Assembly: GCA_012523595.1 (NCBI GenBank)
Contig: JAAYIG010000199.1
Location: 1-64,000, forward strand
Length of the DNA: 64,000 nt
Direction: 5' to 3'
Source: Fibrobacter sp.
GTDB lineage: Bacteria; Fibrobacterota; Chitinivibrionia; Chitinivibrionales; Chitinispirillaceae
Below are positions 55,397-64,000 of the stretch, one piece after another. A model generated the notes under the pieces. It was given only the letters and a program-made list of their open reading frames with translations, ran no database searches and was not told the DNA's origin. Every line of letters starts with the position of its first letter. Within the stretch, counting starts at the first letter, position 1. The translations under genes and the position numbers were made by a program.

Positions 55397-55890
55397 AGCT
55401 GAATTGTTATCCCATCCAGGCTGATTCCCAGTGTTTCCAGATTGATACCCAGAGAAGGTGCTATCGGGGCCAGGGATCCAAGGGAAACATCCCAAACATT
55501 ATGAGAGATATTGATTGGAACCGGCACCGGCAATCCGCAATCATCATTGATGATGTTGTTAAGGGTATCATACATCGCACAATCGGTTCCATGTAAAAAA
55601 ACTGTATCGAATGAGTTTGATACGACCCAGTAGCCATTATGTATGAGGGCAGTGTCACCCTCATCGGTATAGATAGCAGTAAGAGAGTATGAGGAGGCTT
55701 TGTCGTCATTGATCGTTAAACCGATATCGAACTTCTTCTTCAAGACTGAAGCCAGGTATTCAGGTAAGCTGTATTCCCATGTCCCGATAAATGCTGGTGT
55801 TTCCTTTGTTGGCTCCTGTTCGTTATCATCTGAACCGCAGTTAATCAACAGCACAGCAATTGAAAGCATTAATATAGGAATTCTTTTCAT
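55381..55890 (-). CDS. Putative lipoprotein, 169 residues
   Basis: A lipobox LLINC (Cys18) follows the hydrophobic MKRIPILMLSIAVL, so the protein should be lipidated. The mature part contains a lipocalin-like or beta-sandwich region (FIGTWEYSLPEYL; ALIHNGYWVVSNSFDTVFLHGTD, read in pieces). I do not recognise a family. It is convergent with the TonB receptor, its stop codon lying within the receptor's terminator. The ATG at 55890 is the only reasonable start. Confidence 0.65.
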   Translation of the reverse strand: MKRIPILMLSIAVLLINCGSDDNEQEPTKETPAFIGTWEYSLPEYLASVLKKKFDIGLTINDDKASSYSLTAIYTDEGDTALIHNGYWVVSNSFDTVFLHGTDCAMYDTLNNIINDDCGLPVPVPINISHNVWDVSLGSLAPIAPSLGINLETLGISLDGITIQLKKAE

Positions 55891-56106
55891 TTTCGATGGC
55901 CTTTCTAACCCTTATTCAAGGCTATAGATGATTACCAGATTTAGACCAGTTCATCGATAATTCAGATACAGAGTAATATACTAAATCTCTTGATAAACTG
56001 CTTAAGTAATAAAATTGATGGCAATTATTTCTGAATAATTACATTATAAGTTAAATAATAGAGCTTCAGGGTTCAATTATCCCGCCTGATGGGCCTGACT
56101 GCTGTT
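55891..56106. other. Non-coding AT-rich gap
   Basis: Divergent intergenic region between the lipoprotein gene (minus) and the gmk unit (plus). AT-rich, with several TAAT stretches. No clear promoter hexamers for the minus-strand gene or other signal could be supported. Confidence 0.4.
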
Positions 56107-56135
56107 TTGCAGGAATGGCAGGGGGCGTTTAAAAT
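56107..56135 (+). promoter_or_regulatory. Candidate promoter of the gmk unit
   Basis: TTGCAG (56107-56112), a 17-base spacer and TAAAAT (56130-56135), about 64 bases before the first gene of the unit. Confidence 0.5.
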
Positions 56136-56198
56136 AAATGGACTCAGGAAAAAGCAGTGCGGGATGTATTTTCCAGTTTTCGGGTATTGAGGAGGATT

Positions 56199-56456
56199 AT
56201 GTTATCTCATTATGTACTTGCAGCGTTAACTCTTTTTGTGCTTTTTATGCTTTTTCTGGTTATCAGCAGAACATTGAACAATATAGTAAACCTGATGATC
56301 AAACTTGAATACCTTCTACAGAAGGAGTGTGATCTTAAACAAGAAGCTCTTGAGGTGCGAAAGCTCATGGAGGAGCAGACAATGGTCCAGGAGGAAAAGG
56401 TAGAAAGTAATACCTTTCCGGTTAATTCCGGCGAGAGGATGCCTGAGAAGAAATGA
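56199..56456 (+). CDS. Small membrane coiled-coil protein
   Basis: 85 residues. The ATG at 56199, just after GGAGG, is chosen over an earlier in-frame start. One membrane span (about residues 5-25) is followed by a short amphipathic coiled coil (LNNIVNLMIKLEYLLQKE, then EEQTMVQEEKVES). It resembles nothing I can name. It overlaps gmk by four bases (ATGA), so coupling to gmk and the FHA-ABC/kinase genes is likely. Confidence 0.65.
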   Translation: MLSHYVLAALTLFVLFMLFLVISRTLNNIVNLMIKLEYLLQKECDLKQEALEVRKLMEEQTMVQEEKVESNTFPVNSGERMPEKK

Positions 56457-57034
56457 GTGAAGGAAAAACCGGAAAAATATTTGTATTTTCAGCGCCTTCC
56501 GGAGCAGGTAAAACCACAATACTGGACTACCTCAGGGTATCTGTTCCTGATCTTGTTTACTCGATCTCTGCTACTACCAGAAAACCCCGGGAGGGCGAAG
56601 TAGATGGATTGCACTATTTCTTTATCAGTGAACAAGAATTCAAGTCCCGTATAGAATCCGGAGAATTTGCTGAGTGGGCACTTGTGCATGGTAATTACTA
56701 TGGCACACCACGCAGTTTCATCGATCAGGTTATCCATAGCGGCAAACATATCGTAATGGATATCGATGTCTTCGGAAAGAAGCAGTTTGACAGAATATAC
56801 CCTGAAGCTGTTGGAATACTGATTCTTCCTCCCAGCATGGAGGAGCTTGAAAAGAGGCTTAGAAATCGCAGCAGTGATGATGAGGAGACGATCAGGACCC
56901 GCCTTAAGAATGCTTTTACAGAGATTGCGTTTGCCCGTTCCCAGGGAAAATACGAGTATACAATTGTCAATGATGATCTGGGAAGGACAAAGAGAGAGGT
57001 TGAAGAACTAGTACGCTCCCTTATCGGTGCCTGA
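56453..57034 (+). CDS. gmk: Guanylate kinase
   Basis: Makes GDP from GMP. 193 residues. The P-loop is FSAPSGAGKTT, and the GMP-binding segment includes SISATTRKPREGEVDG, YYGTPRS and IDVFGKKQF. It overlaps the preceding small membrane protein by four bases and is followed 21 bases later by the FHA-ABC gene. Usual neighbours (rpoZ, dfp) are not adjacent. Confidence 0.97.
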   Translation: MSEGKTGKIFVFSAPSGAGKTTILDYLRVSVPDLVYSISATTRKPREGEVDGLHYFFISEQEFKSRIESGEFAEWALVHGNYYGTPRSFIDQVIHSGKHIVMDIDVFGKKQFDRIYPEAVGILILPPSMEELEKRLRNRSSDDEETIRTRLKNAFTEIAFARSQGKYEYTIVNDDLGRTKREVEELVRSLIGA

Positions 57035-57055
57035 GGGGGATGGGATTGCAAACTG

Positions 57056-59197
57056 ATGAGCGGGGAAGAAACACTGAAATATGCACTCGATGGCTCGGAA
57101 ATTCTTCTGGGCCGTGATCCCACGTGCAGCATCTGCCTGAGCGGAATAGGCATTTCACGCAGGCACGCTTCCATTTCTCTTCAAAAGTCAAATCCTGTCA
57201 TTTCTGATCTGAAAAGTACATTTGGAGTCAGGCTGAACGGCACGACTCTGAGAACTCCGGAGGTCCTCAGAAATGGTGATATACTGACCATAGGTGTAAG
57301 ATCCTTCGAGGTTAAAATCGGGGATGATTTCCTGAGTTTAGATGAGATCAGACAGGATGAGAAGCCGGATATTCCGGAAATTGACAGTGCCCAAAGCCTC
57401 AATATCGGAAGGGAGCCAAATTGTCAGATCCAGCTTTCTCATCCGCTTGTCTCCCGATTGCACGCTAAAGCCACAAGGCTTCAGGACGGCAGTTTTCTGA
57501 TTGTTGATAACCGCAGTACTAACGGTACCTTTATTAATGGGCGTTCTGTTTCTTCCGGGCGACTTAGTGAGGGTGACGTTCTTCAGATCGGCCCTTACAG
57601 GTTGTTTGTCGATGACGGAAAGCTTATCAGAGCTGATGACAGTAACAGGATCAGAATAGAGGTAACAGGGTTGGGAGTAAGGAGGGGTGGCGTCTCACTT
57701 TTAAGCGATATTTCTCTCTCCTTTTCACCCGGTGAGTTTATAGCCCTTCTTGGCCCATCCGGTGCCGGAAAATCAACTCTGGTAAGAGCTTTGACCGGAA
57801 GAATTAAGACTGATGCGGGAGAAGTGTATGCAAACGGTCTGCCCCTGGGCAGATTTCTGGAGGCATTTGCCTCCAGCATAGGCTATGTGTCACAGGAGAA
57901 TCTCCTTTATAAGGAATTGACAGTTGAGGAAACATTTCTTGAGCAGAGCATGCTGAGACTCCCACGTGACAGCACCCGCTCAGAGCGCCAGGCTCGAATT
58001 GACGAAGTGATAGAACTCCTTGACCTCAAGAGAGTAGCCCACAGGCGTATAAGCCGCCTTTCGGGCGGTGAGGCTAAACGGGTGCATCTTGGAATAGAAC
58101 TCCTTTCCTCACCGGCGCTTATTTTCCTGGACGAGCCGCTTGCAGGGCTTGATCCCGGGCTTGTGCGCAGGTTTATGCGTTTGTTCAGGAGAATAAGTGA
58201 CCGGGGGCACACTCTTGTGTTGATCACCCATACTCTTGAGCAGCTTGAACTCTGTGATAAGGCGGTTTTTCTTAACAGGGGAAGAGTTGTATTTCAGGGG
58301 CCGCCGGCAGAACTGGAAACCACATTCAACGCAAGATCTCTGGCAGGTGTATACGACAGGATTTCCGAAGATGGCACCGGCGTAGTCACGGATAAGAGAA
58401 TGAATCGATCACCCCGCCTGGATACGGGTGTTTATATCCCTGCCCGGATTCGTAAACCCCGGACGATCTCTTCCGGCCACCAGGTTGGAATGCTTATCAG
58501 AAGGTATTTCAGAATTATCGCAAGGGACCGCAGGAACCTTTTTCTGATGCTTATGCAGGCTCCTCTAATCGCGGTGTTACTGGGTCTTGTTTTCAGGGGT
58601 GGGGCAGGTTTTCTTCCTTTGAGTTTCTATTTCTGTGTAACTGTTTCTGCTATATGGATTGGAGGGGTTAATTCCATAAGGGAAATAGCCAGGGAGTGGC
58701 CTCTTGTGGCCAGGGATAATAGCGCGGGGCTGAGTCTTTCAGCGTATCTGATCTCAAAGATCCTCCTTGCTGCATCGGTATCGCTTTTACAGACATTTCT
58801 TCTCTGCTTTTCACTTGAGTTTATCTTCAGTTCCTATGAATTAAATGCCGATATTTTTTTAATAACTCTTTCAGGCACTTTCAGTGGCGCTCTGCTTGGG
58901 CTTTTTATCAGTTCCTGGTCGGGTCATGTCGGCAGAGCCATAACTGTGCTTCCCATTCTTTTCATTCCACAGATCTTCTTTTCAGGAATTCTTATCCCTT
59001 TTGACAGGATGACTGATCTGGGGAGGGCGATATCTCATATTACCATATCGCGGCCTGTGTTCGGGATGCTCAAGCAGGCAAGTCTTCTTGACCGGCCGGC
59101 TCTGGAGTTGAAGGAGTGGAGTGCACTTTTTATATTGGCGGCTGTTTTAATTATTTTAACCCAGACGGCTGTGCATCGTCACATCTCTCATCGGTGA
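57056..59197 (+). CDS. ABC exporter with two N-terminal FHA domains (ABC2/G type)
   Basis: 713 residues. FHA 1 (about residues 5-87; GRD20, SRRH34-37) and FHA 2 (about 112-185; GRE, VSRLH, STNGTFING) keep the phosphothreonine-binding Arg, Ser and His. The ATPase domain has Walker A GPSGAGKST (233-241), signature LSGGE (335-339), Walker B ALIFLDE (354-360) and His392. Six membrane segments (about 500-705) make it an ABCG-like half-transporter. A Ser/Thr kinase begins nine bases downstream. Rv1747 of Mycobacterium has the same architecture and is regulated by phosphorylation of threonines read by FHA, so kinase control is inferred. The substrate is unknown. Confidence 0.92.
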   Translation: MSGEETLKYALDGSEILLGRDPTCSICLSGIGISRRHASISLQKSNPVISDLKSTFGVRLNGTTLRTPEVLRNGDILTIGVRSFEVKIGDDFLSLDEIRQDEKPDIPEIDSAQSLNIGREPNCQIQLSHPLVSRLHAKATRLQDGSFLIVDNRSTNGTFINGRSVSSGRLSEGDVLQIGPYRLFVDDGKLIRADDSNRIRIEVTGLGVRRGGVSLLSDISLSFSPGEFIALLGPSGAGKSTLVRALTGRIKTDAGEVYANGLPLGRFLEAFASSIGYVSQENLLYKELTVEETFLEQSMLRLPRDSTRSERQARIDEVIELLDLKRVAHRRISRLSGGEAKRVHLGIELLSSPALIFLDEPLAGLDPGLVRRFMRLFRRISDRGHTLVLITHTLEQLELCDKAVFLNRGRVVFQGPPAELETTFNARSLAGVYDRISEDGTGVVTDKRMNRSPRLDTGVYIPARIRKPRTISSGHQVGMLIRRYFRIIARDRRNLFLMLMQAPLIAVLLGLVFRGGAGFLPLSFYFCVTVSAIWIGGVNSIREIAREWPLVARDNSAGLSLSAYLISKILLAASVSLLQTFLLCFSLEFIFSSYELNADIFLITLSGTFSGALLGLFISSWSGHVGRAITVLPILFIPQIFFSGILIPFDRMTDLGRAISHITISRPVFGMLKQASLLDRPALELKEWSALFILAAVLIILTQTAVHRHISHR

Positions 59198-59206
59198 GTA
59201 TTTCTT

Positions 59207-60286
59207 ATGAATATGTTAATGAAAAACACTGAACAGAATATCCCTGAAAGGATCGGCCATTTCCGTATCATTGGAGAGATCGGCAGAGGCGGCATGGGGG
59301 ATATTTACAAAGCTGTACAGGAGCCTCTTAACCGGATAGTCGCCCTGAAGGTGCTTTCCCCTCAGTTGTCAAGAGACGAGGAGTTTGCCAAGAGATTTGA
59401 AATCGAGGCAAAAGCCATCTCCCTTCTTCAGCACCAGAATATTGTCAGCATTTACGAATACGGGGAGGAAAACGGGCTTCGGTATTTCGCGATGCAGTAT
59501 GTTGACGGGATGGATCTGGGGAGGTATATCTCTCAGAGCAAGTCGATCCCTGTCATGGAGATAATTGATCTTTCAAAACAGATCTGTCGCGGATTGCGCT
59601 ATGCACACGGCAGCAATATTATTCACCGTGATATCAAGCCGCAGAATGTTTTACTGGAGAAAAACGGTGTAGCCCGGCTCAGTGATTTTGGAATAGCAAA
59701 GATCTTCTCTGGAACAAATATCACCATGACCGGTTCTGCTGTAGGGACTCCCGAGTATATGTCTCCGGAGCAGGCACAGGGTTCCAAACTAGATGCCCAG
59801 ACCGATATATACTCTCTTGGAATAGTGATCTATGAGATGCTGACCCGCAAACCTCCATTTTTAGGTAACAATGCCATGTCAGTGGCGTACAAACAGGTTC
59901 ATGAGCTTCCCGTGCCGCCTTCTGTAAAGCGAAAAGACACTCCCAAACGTCTGGAACTGATTGTTCTTAAAGCTTTGAAGAAAGACAAGCGCGAGAGATA
60001 CTCATCTGTGGAGGAGATGCTTGAGCATCTGGATTCGGTCGACCCGGAGGAGCGGGTTGAGCGTACAACCATGCTTTTTAAGCCGGCAAAGAGAGATGAT
60101 GTTGTTGAAAATGCCAAGGAGCGCAGGATTACCGACCGGCGTTGCGGAGAGAGGCGTAGAGGTGATTTTTCTCCGCTGGATTTTGATTACTGGCTGGAGA
60201 TGGCAAAGACACAATGGCTTTCCTGGGCTGCCATTGCCGCGCTTGGAGGAATCCTTCTGTACCATATATTGAATCATCCTGCGTAA
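59207..60286 (+). CDS. PknB-type Ser/Thr protein kinase
   Basis: 359 residues. Gly-rich loop GEIGRGGMGD (23-32), Lys48 (VALKVL), catalytic HRD (140-142), DFG (160-162) and the activation-segment end TPEYMSPE. All key residues are present, so an active kinase is expected. A juxtamembrane stretch ends in one C-terminal span (about WLSWAAIAALGGILLYHIL, residues 340-357), so the kinase is anchored with its catalytic domain in the cytoplasm and no extracellular sensor. Its position after the FHA-ABC gene suggests that transporter as substrate. Confidence 0.94.
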   Translation: MNMLMKNTEQNIPERIGHFRIIGEIGRGGMGDIYKAVQEPLNRIVALKVLSPQLSRDEEFAKRFEIEAKAISLLQHQNIVSIYEYGEENGLRYFAMQYVDGMDLGRYISQSKSIPVMEIIDLSKQICRGLRYAHGSNIIHRDIKPQNVLLEKNGVARLSDFGIAKIFSGTNITMTGSAVGTPEYMSPEQAQGSKLDAQTDIYSLGIVIYEMLTRKPPFLGNNAMSVAYKQVHELPVPPSVKRKDTPKRLELIVLKALKKDKRERYSSVEEMLEHLDSVDPEERVERTTMLFKPAKRDDVVENAKERRITDRRCGERRRGDFSPLDFDYWLEMAKTQWLSWAAIAALGGILLYHILNHPA

Positions 60287-60295
60287 AAAAAAATA

Positions 60296-60667
60296 ATGGA
60301 CCCGAAATTACCAAATCAGAGCACTCGTCAGAAGGGAAACTGCGGGGAGCAGATCGCAGTGGATTATCTGCTTTCCAAAGGCTACTCTGTTGTGTGCAAA
60401 CAATACAGGTCCAGAAGGGGTGAGATTGACTGTGTGGCACAGGATGCTGACGGGACACTGGTTTTTGTGGAAGTAAAGTCATCGCAGGGAAAGGCTTTCG
60501 GAAATCCTCTGAGTTGGGTTACACCACAGAAACAGAAAATTCTGACAAAAATGGCTCAGCAGTACATAAAGGAGCATAATCTTATGGGTGTTCCCTGTCG
60601 CTTCGATGTGATCGCGGTCTGGGGGGAAAAGATTGATCATCTGAAAAATGCGTTTTTTGCGGTGTAG
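60296..60667 (+). CDS. yraN: YraN/UPF0102 family protein
   Basis: 123 residues of the restriction-endonuclease-like UPF0102 family. The core GEQIAVDYLLSKGYSVV, RRGEIDCVAQD and LVFVEVKSS contains the D-x(n)-E-x-K nuclease-like motif. It starts ten bases after the kinase gene, though with a weak ribosome site. Function not settled in any organism. Confidence 0.93.
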   Translation: MDPKLPNQSTRQKGNCGEQIAVDYLLSKGYSVVCKQYRSRRGEIDCVAQDADGTLVFVEVKSSQGKAFGNPLSWVTPQKQKILTKMAQQYIKEHNLMGVPCRFDVIAVWGEKIDHLKNAFFAV

Positions 60668-60759
60668 GAGTGACCAGAAGTTTCGAAATAAAATGGGGTG
60701 TTTTTAAAAAATGATAGATTTCAATAGTTTACTACAAAGAAATGGATTTGCGGGGAAAA

Positions 60760-62037
60760 ATGAATTTTCTTGAAGAACTGAAATGGCGTGGAATGATACA
60801 TGATATTACACCTGGTACAGATGCTAAACTGGCTGAGGGCTCAATTTCCGGATATGTTGGATTTGACCCCACTGCACCATCACTGCATATAGGCCACCTT
60901 ATTCCAGTGATGCTTCTTGTTCATTTTCAGCGCAGCGGGCATAAGCCTGTGGCTCTGGTCGGGGGAGCAACTGGCATGATCGGTGATCCATCGGGAAAAT
61001 CGGAAGAACGGAAACTTCTCTCTGCTGATGTCATCGCCTACAATCAGGAGTGCATAAAAAAGCAGCTTTCCAGGTTTCTGGATTTTTCTGACAATAGAGC
61101 TGAGATCATAAACAATTACGAATGGTTCGGAGAGATAAAATTCCTCGATTTTCTCCGCGATGTGGGAAAGTTTTTAACTGTCAATTATATGGTATCCAAA
61201 GATTCGGTGAAGAACAGATGGGAGAGCGGAATCTCTTTTACAGAGTTCAGCTATCAGCTTCTTCAGGCCTATGATTTCTACTGGCTCTATGTCAACAAGG
61301 GATGTGTGCTTCAGATGGGAGGTTCTGATCAGTGGGGAAATATCACTTCTGGTACTGAGCTTATCCGCCGCAAGGCCGGAGGGGAAGCCTTTGCCCTTAC
61401 CTGTCCTCTCCTCACAAGGGCTGATGGAAAGAAATTCGGTAAGACTGAAGGGGGAGAGAGTGTATGGCTGGATCCATCTCGTACATCTCCCTACAGGTTT
61501 TATCAATACTGGCTCAATGTCAGTGATGAGGATGCGCCAAAGATGCTGAGGTATTTTACACTGCTTGCAAAAGATCAGATCAGCGGGCTTGAACAGGAGC
61601 ATGCTGCAGCACCGCATGAAAGAGCGATGCAGAAAGCTTTGGCAAAAGAGATGACCATACTGGTTCATTCCAGTGATGATTACAAAATGGCACTGGAAGC
61701 ATCCGGGATTCTTTTCGGTAAAGGCACTACCGATACTCTCCGCCGGCTTCCGGAGAAGGATTTTCTTTCAGTGTTTGATGGTGTACCTCAGAAGCAGATT
61801 TCGCGTGACGAACTTTTAAGGGGGATAAGTATCATCGATCTGGTTTCTGAGAAAACCGGCTTGTTCCCATCAAAAAGCGAAGCCAGGCGGATGCTGTCTC
61901 AGGGCGGAGTATCGATAAACAAGAGTAAAATAACCGATCCAAACACGAAAACAGGCATATCTGATCTGCTCAATGACAAATACATCCTTTTGCAAAAAGG
62001 TAAGAAGAGTTATTTTTTAGTTGAAGCAGTGGGATAG
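60760..62037 (+). CDS. tyrS: Tyrosine-tRNA ligase
   Basis: Class I synthetase, 425 residues. ATG at 60760 (MNFLEELKWRGMIHD) is preferred over ATG at 60742 because relatives start there and GGGGAA lies just upstream. The HIGH motif is LHIGH (residues 43-46), and the KMSKS counterpart is KKFGKT near residue 226, the form usual in this subgroup. A C-terminal S4 domain (LFPSKSEARRMLSQGG) binds tRNA. The next gene begins after 131 bases. Confidence 0.96.
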   Translation: MNFLEELKWRGMIHDITPGTDAKLAEGSISGYVGFDPTAPSLHIGHLIPVMLLVHFQRSGHKPVALVGGATGMIGDPSGKSEERKLLSADVIAYNQECIKKQLSRFLDFSDNRAEIINNYEWFGEIKFLDFLRDVGKFLTVNYMVSKDSVKNRWESGISFTEFSYQLLQAYDFYWLYVNKGCVLQMGGSDQWGNITSGTELIRRKAGGEAFALTCPLLTRADGKKFGKTEGGESVWLDPSRTSPYRFYQYWLNVSDEDAPKMLRYFTLLAKDQISGLEQEHAAAPHERAMQKALAKEMTILVHSSDDYKMALEASGILFGKGTTDTLRRLPEKDFLSVFDGVPQKQISRDELLRGISIIDLVSEKTGLFPSKSEARRMLSQGGVSINKSKITDPNTKTGISDLLNDKYILLQKGKKSYFLVEAVG

Positions 62038-62168
62038 TGCCTTGAGAAAGACACTTCTGATCTTTCTGACCCGCTGAAAGCGATGGAAGATCTTCTCCGC
62101 AAGCGGATTCCCCTCTGCATGCCCTTGATTTGTCATTGAAGAAACATCCGGAAGGAACACTGATCTGA

Positions 62169-64000
62169 ATGAAAGCTTTTCACACGTTAATTATTCCCAT
62201 TTTTGCCATTGGATTATCGGTAACCGCTGCGACAAATGAGATAGATCTCACTGTCATAGCAGGAGCGGAGACACATGCCATGATCGAACCCTGTGACTGT
62301 CCTCAGGATCCGGGCGGAGGTCTGGCAAAGCGCTCTACTCTTGTCAAGAGTATCCGTAAAGGAGACAATCTGCTTCTGCTGGATGCAGGTGGATTTTCCG
62401 GAGGAGGAATCTATGATTCCTATACTGAGGGAAGATCCGCGGATTCGCTTAGAACTATCGTTACTCTCAGGGGCATGGGAGCTATTGGCTATGATGCCGT
62501 GGCAATTGGCGACGATGATCTTCAGTACGGGGGAGACTGGCTGATAGCGAGAGCATCAGAGGCTGGGGTCCCGGTTGTGTCTGTCAACTGTTTCGACCAG
62601 AATGGAAAACTCCTGACAGCTCCCTACCTTCTGGTTAAAAAGGGACAGTATACCTTTGCAATCACAGGATTGACATCGCAGGAGAAGCTTTTCGAGACGG
62701 ACAGAAACCTGTCCATCAAAGATCCGGTTCAGTCTCTGCGTAAGGTATGGAAAGAGATGACAGCCAGGTCTGATTTCCAGATAATTCTCTCTCACCTGGG
62801 CCAGGAGAGCTCAATTGCGCTGAAAGATTCTTTCCCCGAGTGTGATCTGATAGTCAATGGTCATCGTAAAGCCGACACGAACCCGGTTATTATGAGAGAC
62901 AATGTTCCTGTAATGCAGTTCGGGTTTCAGGGGAAAAGTTTCTCCTTCGTGGATTTACGCTTTTCCGGCAAGAGGATGAGTGTGATCAGGAGCGGATGGC
63001 TCAATGCCGGGGAAGAGGTCAAAGAGGACAGTTCCGTTGCTGCGATATTGAATTTACAGGATAAGAAACGGGAAAATGTGTACGATCTGTATATAATGAG
63101 CCAGTGTCCATATGGTCTTGAGGCACTTGTCTCATTTGTGGAGTTTGTGAAGGTCTTTCCCGAACTCCAGTGGAATATCAGGTTTATAGGTAATGTGGAG
63201 AGTGATAAAAGCCTGTCATCACTGCATGGGGCCGGGGAGGTACATGACGAGATGATGTGGCTTGCCGTGAAGGAGCTTTACCCTGAAAAGTGGGTACAAT
63301 TTTTACAGAAGCGGGCGGCAGCGATTCTTCCCACTGAGTCTCTGATCGATGAACTGAAAATGGACAAGGGAAAAATCGAGCAGTGGATAGCCTCAAAAGG
63401 AAAGAGTGAGCTAACAGTTCATTATAACCGTTCAGAGCGCCAGAATATCAATGCCTCACCGACATTAATGATCAATAACGTACCTTATGAAGGCCGGATT
63501 TCGAAACTGAGGCTTGCCAGAATTGAATGCAGTGGCAGTCCGGGGGCCTCCAAATTCTGCGATTCAATTCCACAATGTATAGATGACACTGATTGCAGAA
63601 AACCTGGCAAAATCGGAAAGTGTGTTTCAGGTGATTGTGAGTTCCGTGATGCAGTACGGTTTGATTTCACAGTGCTTGTTGCAGATTCAACGCTTCAACA
63701 TCCGGAGTCATTGATGATCATGACAACCTATGAGCTGTTTCCGGGTGCAACTGTAAAGACATTTGCTCTGAATTCAAAACAGGGTAAGGAACTGCTTAAA
63801 AAATTCAATCCTGACGCGCTGCCATTTTATGTGTTTGGCAGGGAAGTGAGGCAGACTCAAAAATTCGGATCTATTGAGAGCGGACTGATCGAGAAAAATG
63901 GAGGACTGATTTTCAAAGAGGGAATAGCCAGAAAGAATTACTTTCATCGCAGGGAGCTAAAGAGAGGGACGGTTGTGCTCTTTGTGGATCCCTTCTTTCC
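62169..64000 (+). CDS. 5'-nucleotidase-like/thioredoxin-fold fusion protein (3' partial)
   Basis: The frame is open from ATG 62169 (a stop lies directly before it) to the window end, over 610 codons. A signal peptide (to about residue 20) is followed by a UshA-like metallophosphoesterase region: EPCDCPQDPGGGLAKR (Cys42, Cys44), LLLLDAGG, AIGDDDLQYGGDWL, LSHLG and VNGHRKAD. Typical GNHE and GGHTH motifs are altered (GDDD, NGHRK). From about residue 308 a thioredoxin/DsbA-like region begins, with SQCPYG (CxxG, Cys313) and a cis-Pro-like NASPTLM. A Cys-rich insert (QCIDDTDCRKPG, GKCVSGDCEF) follows. It is probably a periplasmic redox or phosphatase protein; I know no close named relative. Confidence 0.7.
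   Translation, partial: MKAFHTLIIPIFAIGLSVTAATNEIDLTVIAGAETHAMIEPCDCPQDPGGGLAKRSTLVKSIRKGDNLLLLDAGGFSGGGIYDSYTEGRSADSLRTIVTLRGMGAIGYDAVAIGDDDLQYGGDWLIARASEAGVPVVSVNCFDQNGKLLTAPYLLVKKGQYTFAITGLTSQEKLFETDRNLSIKDPVQSLRKVWKEMTARSDFQIILSHLGQESSIALKDSFPECDLIVNGHRKADTNPVIMRDNVPVMQFGFQGKSFSFVDLRFSGKRMSVIRSGWLNAGEEVKEDSSVAAILNLQDKKRENVYDLYIMSQCPYGLEALVSFVEFVKVFPELQWNIRFIGNVESDKSLSSLHGAGEVHDEMMWLAVKELYPEKWVQFLQKRAAAILPTESLIDELKMDKGKIEQWIASKGKSELTVHYNRSERQNINASPTLMINNVPYEGRISKLRLARIECSGSPGASKFCDSIPQCIDDTDCRKPGKIGKCVSGDCEFRDAVRFDFTVLVADSTLQHPESLMIMTTYELFPGATVKTFALNSKQGKELLKKFNPDALPFYVFGREVRQTQKFGSIESGLIEKNGGLIFKEGIARKNYFHRRELKRGTVVLFVDPFF

Noticed and set aside
62038-62168. Short frame after tyrS, ending in a stop near 62140
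   Set aside because: About 35 codons with no start codon near the beginning, no ribosome site and no recognisable domain; treated as spacer.

Overview
The window reads as a stretch of chromosome from a Gram-negative bacterium. An outer membrane is implied by lpxK, a TonB-dependent receptor and two predicted lipoproteins. Several traits point to the Fibrobacterota/FCB group, probably a Chitinispirillum-like lineage: gingipain/PorU-type C25 peptidase with a C-terminal FlgD/type-A-like sorting module, a formylglycine-enzyme-like surface protein of a style common in Fibrobacter, and a short sigma-70 lacking region 1.1. This placement is an inference from gene style; no rRNA gene is present. I saw no phage, plasmid, CRISPR array or intact insertion sequence.

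Layout. 1-9.8 kb: a B12-binding radical SAM protein cut by the left edge, a secreted His/Cys clan-CD-like peptidase, a small beta-barrel-like protein, a CHASE2-adenylate cyclase and an FGE-like surface protein. 9.8-11.3 kb: a fluoride riboswitch in front of crcB, then tRNA-Glu and tRNA-Gln (minus strand) and tRNA-Val (plus strand). 11.4-18.3 kb: the classical translation cluster thrS-infC-rpmI-rplT-pheS-pheT, with infC starting at AUU. 18.3-24.2 kb: zapB-like, zapA, rny, ymdB-like, xseA, xseB, ispA. 24.4-27.8 kb: Na/Pi transporter, trpR and a TrpB2-type trpB. 27.8-33.1 kb (minus): a hypothetical gene, queA and a four-module metH. 33.2-40 kb: a degenerate inverted-repeat element, a DUF486 protein, ktrB/ktrA, a primary-type sigma factor, a secreted protein and a divergent AnmK-like protein.

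39.96-52.8 kb is one long minus-strand run: rpmE, a DUF1385 gene, prfA, prmC, lpxK, two SH3 membrane proteins, ruvX, a predicted lipoprotein, a 1559-residue C25 peptidase and rsmI. Neighbours overlap by 1-20 bases at most junctions, so co-transcription is likely; a terminator after rpmE suggests partial uncoupling. 53.2-64 kb (mostly plus): a TonB receptor facing a lipoprotein gene, a small membrane coiled-coil gene, gmk, an ABC exporter with two FHA domains, a Ser/Thr protein kinase, yraN, tyrS and a large 5'-nucleotidase/thioredoxin-fold fusion cut by the right edge.

The most interesting systems are these. (1) The crcB leader has a fluoride aptamer followed by four mutually exclusive complementary segments ending at the Shine-Dalgarno, so a complete translational switch can be read from sequence. 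(2) A (FHA)2-ABC exporter lies directly upstream of a membrane-anchored Ser/Thr kinase, the same architecture as the mycobacterial Rv1747-PknF pair. (3) TrpR appears to be made from a leaderless mRNA with a perfect palindrome over the start codon, next to an orphan TrpB2. (4) The two clan-CD peptidase-like proteins and the right-edge fusion with altered metal-site motifs are the best candidates for undescribed protein functions.
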